Shown: piece by piece, positions 59,719 through 64,000 of the stretch
How positions within the stretch are numbered: the stretch's first letter is position 1
How the letters are laid out: every line of letters starts with the position of its first letter
Origin: UBA2882 sp045542735
GTDB taxonomy: Bacteria > Bacillota > Clostridia > Lachnospirales > Lachnospiraceae
DNA length: 64,000 nt
Direction: 5' to 3'
NCBI GenBank assembly: GCA_045542735.1
Contig: JAZQLQ010000021.1
Location: 164,424 to 228,423 of the forward strand
The notes under the pieces: model-generated
The model's input: the letters and a program-made list of their open reading frames with translations, nothing else
The model's database searches: none
What the model was told of the DNA's origin: nothing
Program-made: the position numbers and the translations under genes

Positions 59719-60408
59719 ATGAAACATGGTAAGAAATATAGCGATGCAGCAAAAGCAATCGACCGTTCTGTACAGTACGAAGTTGCTGAAGCAATTGCAT
59801 TGGCAAAGAAAACAGCAGTAGCTAAATTCGACGAAACAATCGAAGCTCACATCAGAACCGGATGTGACGGACGTCATGCAGATCAGCAGATCCGTGGCGC
59901 AGTTGTACTTCCCAACGGTACAGGTAAAACTGTTAAAGTTTTAGTATTCGCTAAAGGTGATAAATTAAACGAGGCAGAGGCTGCGGGTGCAGATCACGTT
60001 GGTGGAGAGGAATTAATTCCTAAGATTCAGAACGATGGTTGGTTAGATTTCGACGTAGTTGTTGCTACACCTGATATGATGGGTGTTGTTGGTCGTTTAG
60101 GTAAAGTTTTAGGTCCCAAAGGTTTAATGCCCAACCCTAAAGCCGGTACTGTAACAATGGATGTTACCAAAGCTGTTAATGATATCAAAGCTGGTAAGAT
60201 TGAGTACAGACTTGACAAATCCAACATCATTCACGTTCCGATCGGTAAAGCTTCCTTTACTGAGGAACAGTTAAAAGAGAACTTTGATGCTTTAATGGAA
60301 GCTATCGTTAAAGCAAAACCCAGCACATTAAAAGGTCAGTATTTGAAGAGCGTTACACTTGCTCCTACAATGGGACCTGGTGTGAAAGTAACTACTGCAA
60401 AGTTCTAA
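59719..60408 (+). CDS. rplA: 50S ribosomal protein L1
   Basis: L1 forms the ribosomal stalk that helps release E-site tRNA and in many bacteria represses its own operon by binding an rRNA-like hairpin. At 229 residues it is full length, with FDETIEAHIRTGCDGRHADQ-type N-terminal motif (about residues 36-55) and GLMPNPKAGTVTMD (about 134-147). ATG 59719 follows AAGGAGGAAAAC. An intrinsic terminator follows. Confidence 0.97.
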   Translation: MKHGKKYSDAAKAIDRSVQYEVAEAIALAKKTAVAKFDETIEAHIRTGCDGRHADQQIRGAVVLPNGTGKTVKVLVFAKGDKLNEAEAAGADHVGGEELIPKIQNDGWLDFDVVVATPDMMGVVGRLGKVLGPKGLMPNPKAGTVTMDVTKAVNDIKAGKIEYRLDKSNIIHVPIGKASFTEEQLKENFDALMEAIVKAKPSTLKGQYLKSVTLAPTMGPGVKVTTAKF

Positions 60409-60424
60409 TTAGATATGGTATACT

Positions 60425-60454
60425 AAGGACACAGCAAATGCTGTGTCCTTTGTT
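60425..60454 (+). terminator. Intrinsic terminator after rplA
   Basis: A perfect 12-bp stem, AAGGACACAGCA / TGCTGTGTCCTT, with an AA loop and a TGTTT tail. Confidence 0.8.
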
Positions 60455-60474
60455 TGTGATTGGGGAATTATGTT

Positions 60475-61833
60475 ATGAAAAAGCGAAAAAAGCAAAAAAA
60501 ACAAAGTGCATACTTTTTGATTACATTTATGACCGTTCTATTGATCGGAAGCGTGGCGTTATTTGCAATGTCTCGTAAAAATGTTAGAGAAGAAGAACTT
60601 CAAGAGACGGCAGAATCGGTTGAAGTTGAGTGGCAGGAAGAACCGACGGTAACGGAACATGAAGAGCCTGTGGCAGAAGAAGTGCAAATAAAAACTGAAG
60701 AACCGGTAGTGGAAGAGGAAGTGGTAGAAATCTCGCCGGTTGTCATGGCATTTGGCGGAGATATTTGTTTTCATGATGACTTTGCCAATATGGGCGCTCT
60801 CCGGAGTAGGGGAGGCAAGATAGAAAGTTCCTTGTCTGCGGATTTGCTTAGGGAAATGCAGGAGGCAGATATCCTGATGGTAAATAATGAGTTTACTTAT
60901 TCGGATAGAGGCGCGCCTTTGGCAGAAAAGGCTTTTACCTTCCGTAGTCGGCCGGAAAATGTCAATCTCTTACATGAAATGGGGGTGGATATTGTATCTC
61001 TGGCAAACAATCATGTGTATGACTATGGTGAGGATGCTTTATTTGATACTTTGGATGTTTTGCAAGAGGCGGATATTCCTTATGTAGGAGCCGGACGGAA
61101 TCTGGATGAGGCAAAAGAACCCTATTATTATGAAATTAATGGGAGAACCATAGCATTTGTTTCAGCGACACAGGTGGAACGGAATGAAAGTCCGGATACC
61201 AGAGGTGCTACAGAAGTGACTGCCGGTACCTTTCGCTGTTTTACGGAAGAGGAATTTGCCACTCTGACAGATGTGGTAAAAGAAGCAGATGCAAATGCGG
61301 ATTGTACGGTAGTTTATATACATTGGGGAACAGAAAATGTGGATGAATTGCACTGGGCTCAAGAATGGCAGGCACCAAAGTTGGTAGAGGCCGGTGCGGA
61401 TTTAATTGTAGGAGATCATCCTCATTGCTTGCAGGGGATTGATTATATTGATGGGGTTCCTGTATTTTATAGTATGGGTAATTTTTGGTTTAATTCCAAA
61501 ACTTTGGACACCGGTTTGTTGAAGGTGACATTTGATGAAAGCGGCGCATTAACCTGTCAGTTTTTGCCGGCAAAACAACATGACTGTCGTACAGATTTGG
61601 AAACCGGAGAAGAAAAGCAACGTATTTTGCAATATTTACAATGTATTTCGCCGGATGTGACTATTGATGAAAACGGATATATCAGTGATGCACCCTATGT
61701 GGGCCCGAAGATCAATTATGATGCAGTATCACGCTTGCCTAAGCCGGTAGAGCAACCGAATGTGCTACAATCGTCAGATGGTTCTGTGTTGCTGGAAGTG
61801 GGGACAACAACGGAACAAGTGGTAGAAAATTAG
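60475..61833 (+). CDS. CapA/PgsA-family membrane-anchored protein
   Basis: A 452-residue CapA-like protein of the metallophosphatase-type fold. An N-terminal positively charged stretch and membrane helix (about residues 12-33) anchor it outside the cell, followed by an acidic, Glu/Val/Pro-rich linker (about 37-90). The CapA domain (about 95-400) has GGDICFHDDF, SLANNHVYDYG, the IHWG strand and GDHPHCLQG. In Bacillus, CapA/PgsA helps make poly-gamma-glutamate, but no capB, capC or capD lies nearby, so the role is unclear. It is set between rplA and rplJ, isolated by a terminator before it and a promoter after it. Confidence 0.85.
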   Translation: MKKRKKQKKQSAYFLITFMTVLLIGSVALFAMSRKNVREEELQETAESVEVEWQEEPTVTEHEEPVAEEVQIKTEEPVVEEEVVEISPVVMAFGGDICFHDDFANMGALRSRGGKIESSLSADLLREMQEADILMVNNEFTYSDRGAPLAEKAFTFRSRPENVNLLHEMGVDIVSLANNHVYDYGEDALFDTLDVLQEADIPYVGAGRNLDEAKEPYYYEINGRTIAFVSATQVERNESPDTRGATEVTAGTFRCFTEEEFATLTDVVKEADANADCTVVYIHWGTENVDELHWAQEWQAPKLVEAGADLIVGDHPHCLQGIDYIDGVPVFYSMGNFWFNSKTLDTGLLKVTFDESGALTCQFLPAKQHDCRTDLETGEEKQRILQYLQCISPDVTIDENGYISDAPYVGPKINYDAVSRLPKPVEQPNVLQSSDGSVLLEVGTTTEQVVEN

Positions 61834-61843
61834 AAATAAGGGG

Positions 61844-61873
61844 TTGACAACAATCCCGCGACTATGATAGATT
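61844..61873 (+). promoter_or_regulatory. Promoter of the L10 leader
   Basis: TTGACA (61844-61849) with a -10-like TAGATT (61868-61873) 18 nt downstream. The -35 box lies just after the capA-like gene stop. Confidence 0.55.
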
Positions 61874-61879
61874 ATATAA

Positions 61880-62000
61880 GGTCTTACGAGACTTTGCCGA
61901 AGACAGTAGGTGTCCATTGGACGTAAGCTTAGCGCCTACCGAGGAAAGAAAGAGTATGATTATGACTTTTTGCCTTCCGGTCTTCCGGGAGGCTTTTCTT
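61880..62000 (+). promoter_or_regulatory. Ribosomal protein L10 leader with terminator
   Basis: The leader before rplJ contains pairs such as TCTTACGAGA and GTAGGTG ... CGCCTAC and ends in a strong terminator, GCCTTCCGG / CCGGGAGGC then TTTTCTT (61972-62000). The layout matches the L10(L12) autoregulatory leader of Firmicutes, which lets L10 end transcription when in excess. Confidence 0.75.
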
Positions 62001-62049
62001 ATAAATACTCCTATATCGGCAACAAAATCTATAAGGAGGTAAATGTAAA

Positions 62050-62676
62050 ATGGCAAAGGTTGAACTCAAACAGCCAATCGTGGAAGAGATTTCCGGTTAT
62101 CTGAAAGACGCACAGTCTGCTGTGTTGGTTGATTACCGTGGACTTACTGTAGAGCAGGATACCAGACTTCGTAAAGCTATGCGTGAAGAAGGTATCACTT
62201 ACAAAGTTTACAAAAACACAATGATGAACTTTGCGTTCAAAGGAACAGATTTCGAAGCATTAGCACCTTACTTGGAAGGACCCAGCGCAATCGCTATTTC
62301 CGCTGATGATGCAACTGCACCTGCAAGAGTTTTGGGCAAATTCGCAAAAGAAATGGATAAGCTCGAGATCAAAGGTGGTGTGGTAGAAGGTACAGCTTAT
62401 GATGCAGCAGGTATCAAAGCTATCGCAAGCATCCCCAGCAGAGAAGAATTACTTTCCAAATTACTTGGTAGCATGCAGTCTCCTATCACAAACTTGGCTC
62501 GCGTATTGAATCAGATCGCAGAGAATGGTGGAGCTTCCAATTGTGAAGCAGCACCTGCTGAAGAAGTGAAGGAAGAAGCTCCTGCAGAAGAAGCAACAGA
62601 AGCTCCCGCAGAGGAAGCACCCGTAGAAGCAGCGGCTGAAGAAGCAGAAGCACCTGCTGAAACACCCGCAGAATAA
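62050..62676 (+). CDS. rplJ: 50S ribosomal protein L10, with extended acidic tail
   Basis: L10 anchors L7/L12 dimers to the ribosome. Residues 1 to about 165 are a normal L10 (VEEISGYLKDAQSAVLVDYRGLTV, then YKVYKNTMM). Residues about 170-208 are an added tail of repeated APAEE/AAEE units rich in Ala, Glu and Pro. Total length is 208 against a usual 165-180. The tail is probably disordered and its role is unknown. AAGGAGG precedes the ATG. Confidence 0.96.
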   Translation: MAKVELKQPIVEEISGYLKDAQSAVLVDYRGLTVEQDTRLRKAMREEGITYKVYKNTMMNFAFKGTDFEALAPYLEGPSAIAISADDATAPARVLGKFAKEMDKLEIKGGVVEGTAYDAAGIKAIASIPSREELLSKLLGSMQSPITNLARVLNQIAENGGASNCEAAPAEEVKEEAPAEEATEAPAEEAPVEAAAEEAEAPAETPAE

Positions 62677-62715
62677 TTAGAAATTAAAATGAAAATTTAA
62701 ATGGAGGAAAATAAA

Positions 62716-63093
62716 ATGGCAAAATTAACAACAGCAGAATTTATTGAAGCTATTAAAGAGTTAACAGTTTTAGAATTAAATGATTTAGTAAAAGCTTGCG
62801 AAGAAGAATTCGGTGTATCCGCAGCAGCAGGCGTTGTAGTTGCAGCAGCAGCTGGCGATGGTGCAGCAGCAGCTGAAGAGAAAACAGAGTTCGACGTAGA
62901 GTTAACAGAAGTTGGCCCTAACAAAGTTAAAGTTATCAAAGTAGTTCGTGAAGCTACAGGTCTTGGCTTAAAAGAAGCTAAAGACGTAGTTGATGGCGCT
63001 CCTAAAGTTATCAAAGAAGCTGCATCCAAAGAAGAAGCTGATGATATCAAAGCTAAATTGGAAGCAGAAGGCGCTAAAGTTACTCTTAAATAA
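62716..63093 (+). CDS. rplL: 50S ribosomal protein L7/L12
   Basis: A 125-residue protein that recruits translation factors. It has the N-terminal L10-binding helices (LTTAEFIEAIKELTVLELNDLV), an Ala-rich hinge (AAAGVVVAAAAGDGAAAAEE) and the C-terminal globular domain (KVIKVVREATGLGLKEAKDVVDGAP, about residues 65-95). I chose ATG 62716, with GGAGG upstream; an in-frame ATG 15 nt earlier overlaps that site. Confidence 0.97.
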   Translation: MAKLTTAEFIEAIKELTVLELNDLVKACEEEFGVSAAAGVVVAAAAGDGAAAAEEKTEFDVELTEVGPNKVKVIKVVREATGLGLKEAKDVVDGAPKVIKEAASKEEADDIKAKLEAEGAKVTLK

Positions 63094-63105
63094 TTTTAGT
63101 CAGTT

Positions 63106-63135
63106 AAAAGACCGGCAGGATTGCCGGTCTTTTTT
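63106..63135 (+). terminator. Intrinsic terminator after rplL
   Basis: Stem AAGACCGGCA / TGCCGGTCTT with loop GGAT and a T-run. In many bacteria this is a partial terminator between rplL and rpoB. Confidence 0.85.
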
Positions 63136-63187
63136 GTTGCCGTAAAATACGGTCAAAAAACTTGTACGGATATTTTCCAATTTTCGG

Positions 63188-63216
63188 TTGACTTCAAACT
63201 TGCATTGTAGTAGAAT
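63188..63216 (+). promoter_or_regulatory. Promoter of rpoB
   Basis: TTGACT (63188-63193), a 17-nt spacer and TAGAAT (63211-63216), about 90 nt before rpoB. It gives rpoB a promoter of its own behind the rplL terminator. Confidence 0.65.
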
Positions 63217-63308
63217 GGAAAATGCGCTATTGTGGTGTGCTAGGCTTTTTTGTGCATATCCATGCATAGGAACAGGCTGAAAAATAGAAAGAACGGGGTG
63301 AAATGTCA

Positions 63309-64000
63309 ATGGAAAAGAACAGAATACGTCCAATCGCATCCGGTAAAGACGTACGTATGAGCTATCAGAGACAAAAAGAAGTTTTGGAGATGCCGAACTT
63401 AATTGAGGTTCAGAAGGACTCCTACAACTGGTTCCTGAAAGAGGGATTGAAAGAAGTATTTGATGATATTTCTCCAATCACTGATTACAGCGGACATCTG
63501 AGTCTTGAGTTTGTCGACTTTGAGCTTTGCGAAGACGACGTTAAGTATTCTATTGAAAAATGTAAGGAGAGAGATGCAACATATGCGGCTCCCCTCAAGG
63601 TGAAGGTTCGTCTTTATAATAAGGAGAAGGAAGAAATCAGTGAACATGAGATTTTCATGGGTGATCTTCCTCTTATGACAGAGACGGGTACATTCGTTAT
63701 TAATGGTGCTGAACGTGTTATCGTAAGCCAGTTGGTTCGTTCTCCTGGTATTTACTATGCAATCAGCCATGACAAGATTGGTAAGAGACTGTTTTCTTCA
63801 ACAGTAATCCCTAACCGTGGTGCCTGGCTTGAGTACGAAAACGACGTTAACAACGTTTTCTACGTACGTATCGACAAAAACCGCAAGATTCCCATTACAG
63901 TATTCCTGCGTGCATTAGGTCTTGGCACAGATGCTGAGATTTTAGAATATTTTGGTGATGATGACCGCATCAAGGCAACTCTTGAGAAGGACACAACCGA
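63309..64000 (+). CDS. rpoB: RNA polymerase beta subunit, 5' part
   Basis: The first 230 codons of rpoB, cut by the end of the window. The sequence has the expected N-terminal features: PNLIEVQKDSYNWFL, FMGDLPLMTETGTFVINGAERVIVSQL (about residues 117-143) and RSPGIYY. The frame is open to the last base. I chose ATG 63309, eight bases after GGGGTG; an in-frame ATG at 63303 is an alternative. It is preceded by its own promoter. Confidence 0.96.
   Translation, partial: MEKNRIRPIASGKDVRMSYQRQKEVLEMPNLIEVQKDSYNWFLKEGLKEVFDDISPITDYSGHLSLEFVDFELCEDDVKYSIEKCKERDATYAAPLKVKVRLYNKEKEEISEHEIFMGDLPLMTETGTFVINGAERVIVSQLVRSPGIYYAISHDKIGKRLFSSTVIPNRGAWLEYENDVNNVFYVRIDKNRKIPITVFLRALGLGTDAEILEYFGDDDRIKATLEKDTT

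Noticed and set aside
59413..59877. Open frame of 154 residues on the minus strand
   Set aside because: Antisense to rplK and rplA, hydrophobic shadow frame without a start context.
1..64000. CRISPR arrays, rRNA genes, tRNA genes and complete insertion sequences
   Set aside because: No regularly spaced direct repeats, rRNA-like blocks, cloverleaf patterns or transposase frames were seen on either strand.

Overview
The window looks like chromosome from a flagellated, low-GC, Gram-positive Clostridia member, most likely Lachnospiraceae. Grounds: AT-rich housekeeping genes with strong AGGAGG-type ribosome binding sites, a T-box leader, a transamidation (GatCAB) operon, a fliW-csrA pair next to a sigma-28 flagellar operon, a short flagellin, and the rpmG-secE-nusG-rplKA-rplJL-rpoB order. 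I see no rRNA, tRNA, CRISPR array or intact insertion sequence.

Layout. 1-7.2 kb holds housekeeping genes (argF, birA, a small conserved gene, coaX, dusB, an unknown gene, greA, lysS). 7.2-9.9 kb is a small insertion carrying an HNH endonuclease with repeats and a DUF1016-type nuclease; it is bracketed by two copies of the lysS 3' end that encode the same last residues with a different serine codon. 9.9-11.8 kb has two small unknown genes on the minus strand and a plsC-like acyltransferase. 11.8-16.8 kb is a T-box controlled operon for making Asn-tRNA (and perhaps Gln-tRNA) by transamidation: AspRS fused to GatC, a shortened GatA without the usual catalytic lysine, and GatB. The T-box specifier reads GAAC, so Glu (GAA) and Asn (AAC) codons overlap.

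16.8-28 kb is the late flagellar cluster (a CgeB-like glycosyltransferase, then flgM, flgN-like, two flgK paralogues, flgL, fliW, csrA, flaG, fliD, fliS, fliT-like) with sigma-28 promoters. 28-47 kb is a surface or flagellin glycan island: a LicD/glycerophosphotransferase-like fusion, then a tight eight-gene operon (FkbM methyltransferase, NodB-like protein, GT2, beta-propeller-like protein, radical SAM/SPASM protein, GT2-pyruvyltransferase fusion, glycyl radical enzyme and its activase). After that come a DUF3990/HTH toxin-antitoxin-like pair, a DUF4422 glycosyltransferase, an SDR enzyme and two IspD-type cytidylyltransferases. A sigma-28-like promoter followed by a terminator precedes the glycyl radical operon. 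47-56 kb has flagellin (hag) with a CsrA-type leader, a second CgeB-like transferase, more glycosyltransferases, glf, an acyl-CoA carboxyltransferase and a NeuA-HAD fusion. 56.03-56.55 kb is a giant imperfect hairpin of about 515 nt lying exactly between the stop codons of two convergent genes. 56.5-64 kb has a divergent second FliD-like protein and the ribosomal protein/RNA polymerase cluster, with two L1-type operators, a capA-like gene inside the cluster, an L10-type leader and the start of rpoB.

How it fits together. The FliW-CsrA switch probably controls flagellin translation through the hag leader hairpins. The genes between fliT and hag, and just after hag, probably build and attach a glycan, possibly phosphodiester-linked (LicD plus IspD-type enzymes), to flagellin or another surface polymer. 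The glycyl radical enzyme with a Cys-x-Glu active site, its unusually simple activase and a second radical SAM protein inside this operon are the best candidates for undescribed chemistry.
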